Shown here one piece after another: positions 11,170 through 23,300 of a DNA stretch of 64,000 bases. The notes beneath the pieces were generated by a model. That model was not told the origin of the DNA, searched no databases, and saw nothing but the letters and a program-made list of their open reading frames with translations. The DNA is taken from the NCBI GenBank assembly GCA_009193035.1, contig SWDT01000008.1, positions 620,001-684,000 on the forward strand. The letters run 5' to 3'. The position numbers and the translations under genes were made by a program. Source of the stretch: Halicephalobus mephisto. Lineage: Eukaryota > Nematoda > Chromadorea > Rhabditida > Panagrolaimidae. Numbering within the stretch: the first letter of the stretch is position 1; each line of letters begins with the position of its first letter.

Positions 11170-13190
11170 GTTTATCGAAAAATAAAATTGTAGAATATTA
11201 TTATTAACGAAAATAAAAAAATTATATAAATAAGCTGGTTTAAAGCCGTTCAATCATCGAATTCCAGATCGGATCACTGGTCGCGCCGAGACTACACAAA
11301 AGAAAAAATTTGTCTGGCATTCTTGTCGACTATTTGGGATTGTTTGGAAGAAAAAGGAAAAATGATAAAATTTTTATTGAATTTTATTTAATCATTTTTT
11401 TCTATAATTTAATTTTCTGGATAATGTGATTAATAAAGAAAATTTTATTCAAATTGATTAGAACGAAAAAGAGCAAATTTTCTGAATTTTAAAAACTACA
11501 ATGAAATTTGATTTTTTAATTTTGATTTTTTCAGTTTTATTTTCTGCAATAAAAAAATTCATATATCAAAATCGTAGATTACGATATAATATGCAATGTT
11601 TTTAGTTTTTGTTTTTTGAATATTGACTTCTACAGTAAAAAATGGAGTTTTATATGTTGACGTCATAAATCCTAAAAAAAATAAATTTCGATTTTTTCAA
11701 TTTTAATTTTTTTAACTCTATTTTTTATAGTAAGGAAATTTCACATATTGAAATTACAGATTTCAATATTTTTCTATGGTAAATTTTCGACTTTTTAAAT
11801 TTTCTGCGATAAAAAAATAATTCAAATTTATTAAAATTTCAGACTTTCAATAAAGAATTTATTTTATTTAATTATGACTTTTAGATTTTATTTAAAAAAA
11901 GTATTTATGTTTTTTTATTACTTTACCTAAAATCTATGATCCTGTGGTTTAAATAATATTTGTAAAATCCAATTATCACATTATTCCCTCAGGGAGTCTG
12001 TTCTATCAACCGACGTAGCCAGATCGCAATGTAAGGCTAGGAAAACTGAATCCTCTGGAGAAAAAATTAAATTCTTCTATTGAATCTATTTGGATTTCTG
12101 TGGAGCTCTGTCGGTTCTAGTTAACGAGCCTAAGAACGCATCTTCTATGCACTTGATAATGTTGAATAAAATTATCCAGCAAACTGCCTATGATAAGAAC
12201 CTCAATCCTTCACTAAATCCCGGGGCCGTGTAACTATCATAGATCATTCAAGTTCTATGCAGTTCCGAAGACCCATACTACAATCCTATGTATTTTCCAA
12301 AAATCAGAAAGCCAAAATAAAACTTAAATTTAAAATTATTTTGTTAGCTTAATACAAATCACATCCAAATAAATTCAAATTTCGAAGTTTCCAAACCATT
12401 GTAAACTCCTTACTGTACAAAGTCGAAACCTATAGCATTAATTTATTAAATAAAAATGATTCCATATAATTTTACATTCTTTGGCCCAAAAAAAGACTAT
12501 TTTCAGAATCCTACCGTAGAGCACGACTTCAGAAGCTGATTTCTAAAGAAAAGTTAGAGATTTCTGGGAGTAGATATGATTTAAAAAAACAAAGTCAATC
12601 GAACTTCATTTAATGAAGTTATGACTTTTCAAACTTCAGAATCCGGAATTCTGAAGGTCAATCTCCAATTTTGACGTCAGATTCGGAATTTAGGGTTCTT
12701 TTTACTTCATTTTACACTTTTTATAAGATTCTGAAGACAGTCTTTTTTTGCTCTGCCAGACCTCCATTGAAAAACGACCAAAGTTACATATTATAGCTCT
12801 TAATCACCGGATGAGATAGCTGATCATGCTAAAATAAGGGAAAACAGGATTTCCTAACAATGTTTACCTTGTAATTGAGGAACACTTGATAGAGAAATAA
12901 CAACCATAATAACAGGTTATCAATGACTCACATTTATTGTTTTATTTTTCTCCACCAACTAACTTTCGAAATGACTTAATGAATCAGAAAGATAACTCGA
13001 GAAATGATGGCTATAGTGATAATAAAAAATCAATTTTCTAAATATAAGTAATATATATCCATCAACTTTCTTCCTGTTTCCAGAGAATCTTATAACAAAG
13101 TTCAACATAAAAATACACATGTACAAAGTTTTCTATGACGTAATAGCAACTAAATGTACTGTACAGTAATATGTTATATAACGATTAGCT
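11170..13190. other. intergenic, no gene seen
   Basis: AT-rich spacer between the two syntaxin genes. A less AT-rich patch at 11990-12290 (ACCGACGTAGCCAGATCGCA, CCCGGGGCCGTGTAACTATC) stands out but has no long frame, tRNA fold or recognisable domain. Confidence 0.6.
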
Positions 13191-13322
13191 TGCATAATAA
13201 TGAAAAGTTCCAAAATTGTTACCATTAGATTCAAAATAATCAGAATGTGGAATATCTTCGAATGTTGTGTGCAAATCGTAGATTTCTACTTTGATATCGG
13301 CCATTTAACGATGGGCGAGAAT

Positions 13323-14752
13323 TCAAATGTAGTAAAAAACACCGGCTCCAAGGATCAATAGTAAGAATATCATTATTAATGCACAGACACAAATCGCGAT
13401 TTTCATCTGAAAAGGATTAATATATTCAATAAAATAAAATAATTCTTACTTTTATATTTTGACGTTTCATTTCTCTTGTCTGAAGCAAATTTTCATTAGC
13501 TCTTTGGGTATGAAGAGAGGCAGAAGTAGTGTTCATCTCAATGTTATTCCAGATATCTTCGTTAAATTTACTAAATGTAGGAATATCTTGAAACTTTGTA
13601 TTTTCTTCCGCGATATTCGTTTCTAATTTTACCATGTTCTGATGGAATTTTTCGGCATTCGTCGACAAATGTATCTGTTTATCACGATCTTCGAGTATCA
13701 GAGATTTCGTACTGCTGGGTTGATCCGTTCTAATGTCATTATCCATTTCAATTGTTCGAATAATATTGGATACTGAAAGATAATTATCTAGAATATGGAA
13801 ATGATAGAATAATTAATTTATTATAAAAACAAAAATGAAGTCTATTGCGAAATAATCTTGACACGGAATTTCTGAAACTTGTTAGAAACTATAGTAGCTT
13901 ACAATTTTAGTTTTGTGTGATTATTTTGTAATTTTACACAATTTTGTAATTAATTTTTTGAAACTATATTTTGTTTAAGTAAGCTTGGAAACTTCTGGAT
14001 TAGTATATATAAAGCACAAAATCTTCTGTTCAATTTTAACAAATAAAGCTATATGTGGAGTTATTAATAGATGATCGAAAACTCACAACTAACCCCGAGA
14101 TGCTTCGAAAATAGATTGATTTCCTGGTTATATGGAATTTAAAAAGTACTTACAACTTTTAATAACAGGTGTTAACTCTTCCAGACGGTTTTCGCAATAT
14201 TTATCGTCTTGTTCACGGAATTTCGTTATAGCAGCGGTAAATCTTTTCTCCAAAGTAGATATTTCGTTTTTTACTCGGGCTTGAGTATCATTAGGGTTGA
14301 TAATTTTATTAGTTTCTTGAGTTATCATGCTCAGAGCATTATTCGTCTCTTTCGCTAGAGCAAAGAACGAATTACTGATGTTTTCCAAGTTCTGAGTTAA
14401 CGACGGTTTTATGTCTGAAGATTGTAAGATTTTTTCGTAAATTTCCTCAATTCCTACTATAAGGGATTCGAGGTTTTCAATTTTCTGATTTATGCCGTGG
14501 ACTTTACTTAGCAGCTGAAGAAATTAGATGAGTCTTAAGTAAAATCCACATATCTAACCTCATCATCCTTAGTCAGCAATGTGTCACTTTCATTGGCCGA
14601 TGGATTATTACAATCAGCATCATCTCGACAGACACCTTCAATATCACTCAATGAGACAACTTCACTCTTTATAGACGTGCGAAAAGGCTAAAAAATATTA
14701 TTATCCTAAATCTTTAAAAAAAACTAACCCAAAAGTTTAATAATTTATTCAT
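13323..14752 (-). CDS. divergent syntaxin paralogue (cluster copy 2)
   Basis: Five exons: 14729-14752, 14559-14687, 14154-14514, 13450-13772 and 13323-13406. They give 306 residues with the same intron positions and phases as copy 1; the SNARE exon is 323 nt in both. Habc similarity is clear (LLSKVHGINQKIENLESLIV). The SNARE motif is altered: where copy 1 has MFQDIAMLIEAQGE, this copy has KFQDIPTFSKFNED. A proline therefore sits in the helix, and Asn replaces the zero-layer Gln. The N-terminus is short (MNKLLNFW) and lacks the copy 1 N-peptide. The membrane anchor (MKIAICVCALIMIFLLLILG) is intact and ends at TGA soon after FYYI. Frame and splice sites are intact, so it may be expressed, but normal fusion activity is doubtful. 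Confidence 0.85.
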
Positions 14753-15363
14753 TGTCGTATTTACGAAATAATAAAATTAGAGATATGATTAACAAGAAAA
14801 AAAATAGTTTTCAGTGAATTAATTGATTGAAAATCGCTGTATTATCAAATTTCTAATAAAATAGGCAATCAAAGTAGAAATAAATCAAGGAAAAAACACA
14901 ATTACCTAATATTCTTTCTTAAAGATTTAGAACTTCCGGCTGGAAAAAAATGATAACGAGGAATTATCAAAAACTAGGAATTATTGATGAATTATTTTTC
15001 TTCATAAAAAAGTTTCGAAATAACCTATTCAGTCAAGAAGAAAATTTTAGAGATTATGGCTGCAGTGAAAGTGCAAAAAATCAGTTTTATGAGTATCAAT
15101 ATTATATTCTTCATAAATCGGTTTCTGTTTTCAAAAACCGTAATGAAGTTTTAATTGAAAGTATATATTCATCAGTTTTTACTAATACAATAGTAAGTAA
15201 TCACATTAATGGACTGCAATATACTACATAGTGATTTGTCTTCATAGTAATGAAGTTTCCAAAATTGTTTTATAATTAAATTCGAAAGTTTTAAAATAAT
15301 CAGAATGTGGAATGTTTTCGAATGTTGTGTGCAAATCGTAGATTTCTACTTTGATATCGGCTA

Positions 15364-15815
15364 CTCAACGATGGGCGAGAATCCAAGTGTAGTAGAAAAC
15401 ACCGGCTCCAAAGATCGATGATAGAAATATCATTATTAATGCACAGACACAAATCGCGATTTTCATCTGAAAAGAATTAATATATTCAATAAGATAAAAT
15501 AATTCTTACTTTTATGTCTCGATCTTTCACACGTTTTGCCTGACTTATGTTTTGATGGGTCTTATGTGTGCACTTAGCACTAGCAGCAATGTGCACCTCA
15601 ATATTGTCTAAAATTTTTTCTTGAACCTAGACGAGCAAGCGATATCCTGGAACATCTCATGCAACTCGGCAATACTCTTTTCTAATTTAATAATATCTTG
15701 ATGGTGACTTTCCACGTCTTTCAATAAGACTAACTGTTTATCACAGTCTTCGAACATCAGAGAAATTGTTAACGTCATTCTGACTCTGGATCAATGAAGA
15801 GTTTTTTTCTAAATT
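15364..15815 (-). pseudogene. syntaxin pseudogene (cluster copy 3)
   Basis: The membrane-anchor exon (15368-15466) matches copy 2 closely, while the SNARE region (15510-15768) matches copy 1: KDVESHHQDIIKLEKSIAEL then HEMFQDIA. Directly after DIA a one-base loss shifts the frame, and the restored phase would meet TAG. At about 15765 the SNARE sequence jumps straight into Habc sequence (AACGTCATTCTGACTCTGGA, as in copy 1 exon 3), so the intervening intron and exon parts are deleted. The remaining Habc half and first exons are absent. The 3' flank (15236-15400) is also duplicated from copy 2 (13195-13330). Confidence 0.88.
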
Positions 15816-16400
15816 TGAATTTATTGTATCTTGTTATGAATTATTATAAATCCGTCTGTTAGTAAATGCTTCGGAATTGACAATTTACCAATTTTGAAGG
15901 TAGTTACATCACTGCCTCAGAAGCAACTAGAAGAGTTATCATGACGTCACAAAGAAACTTCATTACTCTGCTTCGAGTGTCCAGGAGATGATGATGCAAT
16001 TTTTAAAAGAAAGCTTTGGAATAAGTTCTCCGACAGAGATTACAGAAGAATTATTCAAATTGAATACAATTCGATTGAATCTTTAAGCAATACCAAATCT
16101 GCATGCAAGTTTAACGTGTTATTTAGAACAGTTAGACAAGCTTTAAATCACTGTCTACATATAGAAATAATACAAATGAGGAATGTTTGAATGCTGAAGA
16201 TTGTAAATATACAAAACAAACTAGAATTTACTCAAATCAACGAATCAAATTCAGTCCAAAATAAGACTTTCCTATTACATTTAACATATTCATATTTTCT
16301 GTCACTTTTTCCAAGCAAAATACCAATATTAATAAGATTTGGCATTTTCAAACGCAATATTTTGAACTTTTATTTCTACAAAAAACCTCATATGTTGAAA
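15816..16400. other. intergenic, no gene seen
   Basis: No domain or splice-consistent frame on either strand. A frame at 16191-16433 (+) is composed of AT-rich residues and looks like chance. Confidence 0.5.
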
Positions 16401-18842
16401 TCAACGACCAACAGCAGGAAGCCAAGTATCTAATCCGGGCTGAAAATCGAGCAATTAATTGAATGTTTTAGAGTAAATGAACTCACAAAAGCGACTCCGA
16501 CTCCAGTGTTGACCCCTACTCCAGCCATAGGGACTCCTACTCCGAACATGGACTTGACTTCGCCTCTTCTCCAGTCGACCCCGGTGTGTTGGTTGTGCTT
16601 GTAGTACCCTCCGACCCCGTAGTGGTTGTCTACATCTACTGTTCCTATTTTGTCTGCTCGCAGAGGTACGTTTACATCTGTGCCTCCACCACCCTCGACT
16701 CCCAGGGACTGGACGAGGGGAACAGACCACCCTGTTCTGTAACCGTATCTTCCGTCGACCCAGTTCGCTCCGACTTCAAAGTTCTGACTCCAGTAGTCTC
16801 TGACTCCAATGTTTTCAGAGTACCCTCCGCCCCATGCCCCGAAGGGGATGTTTGCAAACCGTCCAGCCCCAATGCCGCCTTCTTCATTGATGGGGTAGAA
16901 AGGAATACCCTTAACATCGAAACTCCCTAGATTTAGCCCGACTCCAGAAGTGAAAGCATCTCCGATGGCTGCCAGAGGGTCTCCACTGGGGATGAACTGT
17001 TGGCAATCCCTGAAGTAAGCCATACACTTGCCCACGTATTCCTTTCTTAATTGTTGTCTTCCACAATGCTGAACAGCCAAGGGGTAGAATCGAGTACAGA
17101 GTTCCCGGAGTAGCTGAGGGTTGTCAATTCCTGGCTAAAAAACGATCTTACTATCATAAAAGTCAAAAATGAATATTTTTACGAAATTATCTGGATATAA
17201 ATTTTTAAAAGTTCTCAGAAACTAAAGTGGTTCATGTGATGCATTTGGTTTTAAGTGATGATTACTTCGCAATTTTATGTGATTTCATAATCGATCATAT
17301 GCCACAAAAATCATAGTTTTGGTACTGAGTGATCTTAACGAGAATTTCTAGAAACTTAAGGAATTTAAAATTCGATTTTGTGAGATGATTATTCTTAATC
17401 GGTTTTTTAGAACTACATTCACCTTAAATTTAGCAACTTCTAGATTAGGATATATGAAATATCAAAGTCAACATCCACCCTCGAGGATTAACGGTTGTAC
17501 ATTACGGTATTGATGAATAATGAGATATCATAAAACGAAAATGACCTGTCATAAGTAAGTTGTTTTGCTTTTTTCGTAAAATTTGCAGAAAGTGGAACGC
17601 TTTTTAATAATAAAAAACAAGTTTTCTTTTTTGGACATGTGTTTTGTGTCAATCTAATATTGTGATTGATTAAATCGAGAACAACAGATTGAATCTGAAA
17701 AATTGTTTTTGTAATCGATGAAAAGTACTAATTTTGCACTTTTTAAAATAATAGAGAAAATTAAAAATAATCATAATCGATTATTTCGTTGTTTTTGAAA
17801 TAATTAAGAATGATTTTTTGAATTTTTCATGTTTTTGATATCGAAAATAGTAGCAGTAATGATTTTTAATTTTTATAAGGTAACTAAGTTTAAAAAATTA
17901 AGTAAAATTAACTATTACATTAAAAGCGTAATCGTTAAAAAATAAATTTTTTCTGTACTTTGTTACGTAAATTATTATTTCTTATTTTCGATTTTATTAG
18001 CTAAAGAAAATAGTAATAATAATCTGTTATTTTATATCATATTAAAATACTTTAATTTTTAAGACAAATGTGATCGATTAATAGGTTACAAAAATAATAA
18101 TTAAAAACTAATTTTTTTTGAAATATCTTTATAATTTTTTTTTAAATTTTCGATTTTATTAGCTAAAGAAAATAGTAATAATAATCTGTTATTTTATATC
18201 ATATTAAAATACTTTAATTTTTAAGACAAATGTGATCGATTAACAGATCACGAGAATAATAATTGAAAACTAATTTTTTTGAAATATCTTTATAAATTTT
18301 TTTAAACTCTACCAACTAAAGAAAATAGTAATAGTAATTTGTTTCATCTTATTATGTATAAATACTTTAATTTTTAAAATAAATGTGATCGATTAACAGA
18401 TCACGAGAATAATCATCAAAAATGAATTTTTTCTATAGTATTTTTTTGAATTCATCAACAACAAGAAAAAACTTACTGGTAATTCGTCTCTTAGCCTTGA
18501 TTGTTTTCTGGAATCAGAATCTGAAGAAAATGGAACAAGACTGTCGGAACTCCGTTGATGAGATCGAGTAAATTCTGATTTTTCAATAAAATCTAAAAAA
18601 AATTAAAATTAAACTACAGTAACTGCCAGATAAACCTCTTTCGACGGTTTTTGCACTTTCTCTAACACCACAAAACTTCAGATTCGGATTTCTCTGACAT
18701 GCTGACGAAATCAGATGTTCTTTTGCGTTCATAGTCAATCCTGAAATTAATCCTTAGTTAAATAATTGACTTGATTCTTACCGAGAGTACTGACTCCCAA
18801 GATCAAGCCAGTTCTCAACAAAATCCTTATTTGAACAGACAT
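16401..18842 (-). CDS. secreted Gly-rich cysteine protein, unknown function
   Basis: Five exons: 18782-18842, 18636-18740, 18477-18592, 16487-17134 and 16401-16439, 322 residues. Exon 1 encodes a signal peptide (MSVQIRILLRTGLILGVSTL). A linker with paired cysteines follows (CQRNPNLKFC), then a Ser/Arg-rich stretch. A second Cys module comes next: LCTRFYPLAVQHC and KCMAYFRDCQQF. The large exon 4 encodes a Gly/Tyr/Trp-rich region (FGAWGGGYSENIGV, GYRTGWSVPLVQ, YGVGGYYKHNQHTG) ending in repeated G-V-G motifs (MFGVGVPMAGVGVNTGVGVA). This suggests an extracellular structural or cuticle-associated protein. GC content of exon 4 is well above its surroundings, as expected for real coding sequence. 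I do not recognise the family. Confidence 0.85.
17140..18470. repeat. intron with three about 160-bp tandem units
   Basis: From about 17986 to 18420 the block TTAGCTAAAGAAAATAGTAA to AAATGTGATCGATTAA occurs three times, the first two nearly identical. The rest of the intron is AT-rich without features. Confidence 0.8.
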
Positions 18843-19676
18843 TTTTAAAAAATTCAAAAATAAATTGAAGTGTGTCAAAATTGGCCTTTTGAATGAACTG
18901 ATAAATCGCCCGAGGCGGGTCCGTCAATTGATCAAACTTAAAGCAAGGTGAAAGGACCATTGCGCAAAAAATCGCGTTTGTCATAGTTTCAAAACAGAAA
19001 CTGAATCGAATCAAAACATTTAACCAGAAATCGTCAAGTGATAAATTTTTGTTTTGCTTGGAAACAGAAGACGACTGTTTCTGGATTCTTCCGACGGAAT
19101 TTAACATTTCTTAGTTATCAAAATCAATGATTTTTTTAGAAAAACTGGATTTCCAACCGAGTAAACTTTTATCTTTGGACGTAAACGTCAATTATAATCA
19201 AGCAAATTGATCTCTTTATTTATCCTATTTCGTCAGCATTGTAGTTTAAACTGTTGAACAGATTTTTAGTTTTCTTAGAGTCGAATTCACTGGCAATAAG
19301 ATTTCAATAAAAGCTTATTTGAATTCTTAAAGTAATAAAAAATCTCAGAGTTTTTTGTTCCAAAAAAAATTAATTTTCGTCATGAATTCTTAGATAGCTA
19401 TGACGAAATCATTCATTCGTTAGCGCTGTAGAAATATGTGCTGAAAAAAAGCAAAGTAAATTTTCGTTATGGAGTTCTTAATGCTACAACTAATTCGCTT
19501 ATTCGAACATATAAATGGAAATTTGCATAACAAACAAAATTAAGAAGAAAGCAAAGCTAACTCCTACTGTGAAATTCCTAACAAATTCGCTTGTTTTCGA
19601 ACGTAAATGAAATAAACTTTGGTGCAGCAGGTTTATCATTAATACTTTGTTTTTGCTATTATTAGAAACGCATTAC

Positions 19677-20066
19677 TACACATAAAAAGAGCACATGGTA
19701 TATAATGTATAAATACATCAAAACAGTTATAATGTATCAGATATATGATATTCAACGTGTCGTACAATAAGTTGACATCAGTGCATTATATATAATGTAT
19801 CGATATATTTAAAAAACTGATGTATTAGATAGATTATAGTCAATATATAAGTATATTACGTTGATATTTGTGCATTGTATTAGATGCATCGATATATTGA
19901 ATATAATGCATCGATATATTTAAAAAACTGATGTATTAGATACATTATAGTCAATATATAAGTATATTACGTTGATATTTGTGCATTGTATTAGATGCAT
20001 CGATATATTGAATATAATATACCTGATACATTAGAGTCGTTTTAATGTACTCTTTTTTTGTGTATA
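19677..20066. mobile_element. inverted-repeat element with internal repeats
   Basis: Bounded by TACACATAAAAAGAGCACAT and ATGTACTCTTTTTTTGTGTA. Inside are repeated blocks of TATAATGTATCGATATAT and a duplicated stretch (AAAAACTGATGTATTAGATA) about 120 bp apart. It probably belongs to a MITE family distinct from the others here. Confidence 0.65.
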
Positions 20067-20390
20067 AAGCAAATCTATTGCGGAAGACTACTCTGATAAT
20101 CGAATTCTAGAGAAAATTCTAAAGCACGTCAAAACTCATCATAGTTTGTCTTCACAGCCCTCAAAAAGCGCTTCAATCTTCATTGTAGAGATAGTACTTT
20201 GATTATTTCAGTTACTGTAAAATATTATTTTTGTGTTATTAGATAATTTTGATTCTTGTTCATTGTTTTATACAAATTATCCGTGAGAATCCTGTGAAAT
20301 CTAACAATAGTAAACTCATTTTCTAAATTGCTTAAGAAGAGCCATCGACCAAAAATGCAAATTCATTCCCGTTTTACATCATCCCAAAAA

Positions 20391-23300
20391 TTACGGAATC
20401 TCGGCAAACCATTCGGCGTTTTCTTTCAAGCAAGCTGGATCTACCGGGATATAATGAAGATTTGGATAAAAGAGGAAATAAAAAATAATAAAAAATAAAA
20501 AGAAAACAAAGAATATCATCTGAGTGAACCAGTGACTGTGACGAACATTCTTGTGAGTCAATCTTAATCTGGGAATAATTTTGGAGATTCTTTTGTGTTC
20601 CGCGGCACTTGAGAATAATTCCGCCGTTGGTTTTACTGTAGGGTCCATCATAGGGATGGTGGTGTAACAGATACTGCTTCTGCGGCGACTGAAAAGCAGA
20701 TTTTCATTATTAAATGAATAGTGATAATGCGGCACTTATATCCTCACATTTACATTCAACTTGGGGATATGACTATTTTGGACACAAATATCTGAGATAT
20801 CATTTCTAGGATACAAATAGTTGGGGCATAACTGTCCAAGACACGGATATCTGGGAGACAAATGTTAGAGCCAATTATCTGGGACACAAGTGGTTAGGGA
20901 ATAACTATTCAGGGCCAAATATCTGGATACAAGTGTCATGTAACCAAAAAAGTTCGAAATTTACCCTGAATTATTATCATCTGTAGACAAGGTGAAAGTA
21001 GGAGCTGAAGCTGATCCCAGAGTATGTCCGGGGATGTTGTTGTTGTGGCTCCTTGGTGGAGACACAGGAGTCTCTGGTCCGACGACATTTCCATTCATCT
21101 GCTCCAACGACTCATCCGTGGTTTCCACTCTCAGAATCGGAAGAATTCCTTGCATCATCTTGTTCCTAAATACAGTAATTAAAGAATTACCAATTAAGAT
21201 AAACCTACTTTGATGTTTTCAGCTTCTGTCTGATAAATTTGAAAATAGATAACTTAATCAAAGAGAGAAAAACTATCATGAAGCAAACTCCGAGGTAGAT
21301 ATCCATTGCCTTGATGTAGGAGACCCTTGGCATCATCTCATTGTAGGAGAAAATCAGAAAAGTAATAGCCAAAACTGAAATGTACTTTTTAAATTATTAG
21401 AATTTTGTAGGTAGTTTTAAACTTTCATGGAATCTTCGAAAATTCAATAGCAACTTTTGGAATATTCTAGGATTTACTGGAAATCACTAAAGCTTTGGAT
21501 TTTATAAAATTTAAATATTGTAAAAGATCAAGGAAACCACCAAACCTTAGTAGAGGATTTCGGAATTTTATAAAATTATAAAAGTTTTAAGATTTCGTAG
21601 AAATTTATGAAGCATTCCAGAATCAATTGAAAATTGTTACATATTTTCTGAATTCGAAGATTCTAAATATTTGTGTCAGAAAAATTTCGCACAATATCAG
21701 ATTTTAATTTTTACAATAATCTGATGTTGATAAAAAACTCACTTATGGAGACCATGTCCTGGAATTCAGTTTCAGATTCCATCCAGAGAGAAACCCAGGA
21801 AGTGATGACGACGGCTGTCGATGGAATGATCAGTTGAAGAAAACAGAATCCTGTGGATCTATGAAAGACAAAACAAACATAAAGTCTGGAATAATCCCCC
21901 GTGGCGTAGCTCTCGATCTGACTTGTTACATAAGCTTCTTTAATCTGGAAATCCGGAAGTCTGATTTTCAAAAGTGTCAGAGAATTAATTTTTCCCGTTG
22001 CCCATTTATACCGTACTTGATCCGCGGTGTAACCGTCTGAAAAGCAATTTTCGAGTTAATCGGACTTCAGAAGGACTTACAGCTTTCGATTCCGAGTTTA
22101 CAAACTTGTTTGTCGAAAGGGAAAAGAGTCAGATCCATGGGGCATTCCGCGACGATGCTGATTCTCCTACTGTAGAGGACATGGCCGTTCTCCGCGAGTC
22201 TCAACAGAGATCGATGACTTATTGAATTTTTTTGTGGATTTTTCGAAGCAATGGCATTCGGCATGAAGGTATCCGGATGCCAGAGAAAGTTTGTATAAGA
22301 CTCATGTAAAGCCAATTCTGTTTTGTTTTTGAATTGGGTCCTGTTGTACTGTAGTCTTTGATCGATCCAAGCTTCGCGATAAAAAAGTTCAAGAGCATAG
22401 TCCATGTTGACTTCAGAAACCGCCCGAACATTAGAGACGACGATGGAAACATCAATATCCACTGGCTGGCCTTCGTTTTCTGGACATTGCCTGTGGTCAT
22501 ACTGGATCCTTCGGAGGAAATGAAGAAAGTCCCTGGTTTCACTAAAATTTGAAAATCATATCACTGCAAAAATTATGCATAAAAGCAATTACGAAACAGT
22601 CTCAACACGAATTTCCGAAATCTTCTAGAACATTTAAAATTTATAGTTTCTGACAATTTTAAAGGTTTTCAGCGAACTAAAAAGCTTCAGAAGGTTCCAT
22701 GAGGATCTAGAAAATTTCAAAAGCTTTCATAAAATTCTAAAAACTTGTATAGAATCCTAGAAAGTTTCAGGAGCTTTCATTAGATTCAGAAGATTTCTAT
22801 AAGATAATGAAAATTTCCAATGAATTCTTAAAGATTTTTGAAATTTTTACAAAATACTAGAAGATTTCAAAAGTCTATATAAAATACTAAGAAATTTTAG
22901 AAGTTTGTAAAATACTAGAAAATTTCTGAAATTTATATAAAATACTAGGAAATTTCAAAAGTCTATGTAAGATTCTAGGAAATTTTAGAAGTGTATATAA
23001 AATACTAGGAAATTTTAAGTCCATATAAAATACTAGAAAATTTCTGAAATTTATATAAAATTCTAGAAAATTTCAAAAGTCTATGTAAGATTCTAGGAAA
23101 TTTTAAAAGTTTATATAAAATTTTAAGTCCTTATAAAATTCTAGAAGATTTCAAATTCTTTTACTGAAGAATAAAAAATATTAAAAACATCTACAAAGTG
23201 CTATATAAAATTAGAAATAAGCGGAACAAAGGAATAGTGTTGAAATGAAACCAAAGCTTCTCGAAACTGCACTGAACAAAAGCAGAAAGTGATTATTGCT

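Noticed and set aside
14950..15231. 93-residue plus-strand frame between syntaxin copies
   Set aside because: Lies in the duplicated 3' flank of the syntaxin genes; the matching stretch near 12990-13200 has no equivalent frame, so it is chance.
16455..16930. Several overlapping frames on both strands within the Gly-rich exon
   Set aside because: Shadows caused by high GC content of exon 4; only the frame with signal peptide and consistent phases is real.
18778..19107. 109-residue minus-strand frame (MTNAIFCAMVLSPCF...)
   Set aside because: It runs through the signal-peptide exon of the Gly-rich secreted protein in another frame and that exon's own reading is splice-consistent. The upstream half is less AT-rich and may be promoter or 5' UTR. 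Kept only as a weak possibility.
22219..22542. 107-residue minus-strand frame in the channel gene
   Set aside because: Out of frame with the ligand-binding exon; the phase-2 splice from 23314 selects the other frame, which carries the Cys-loop.
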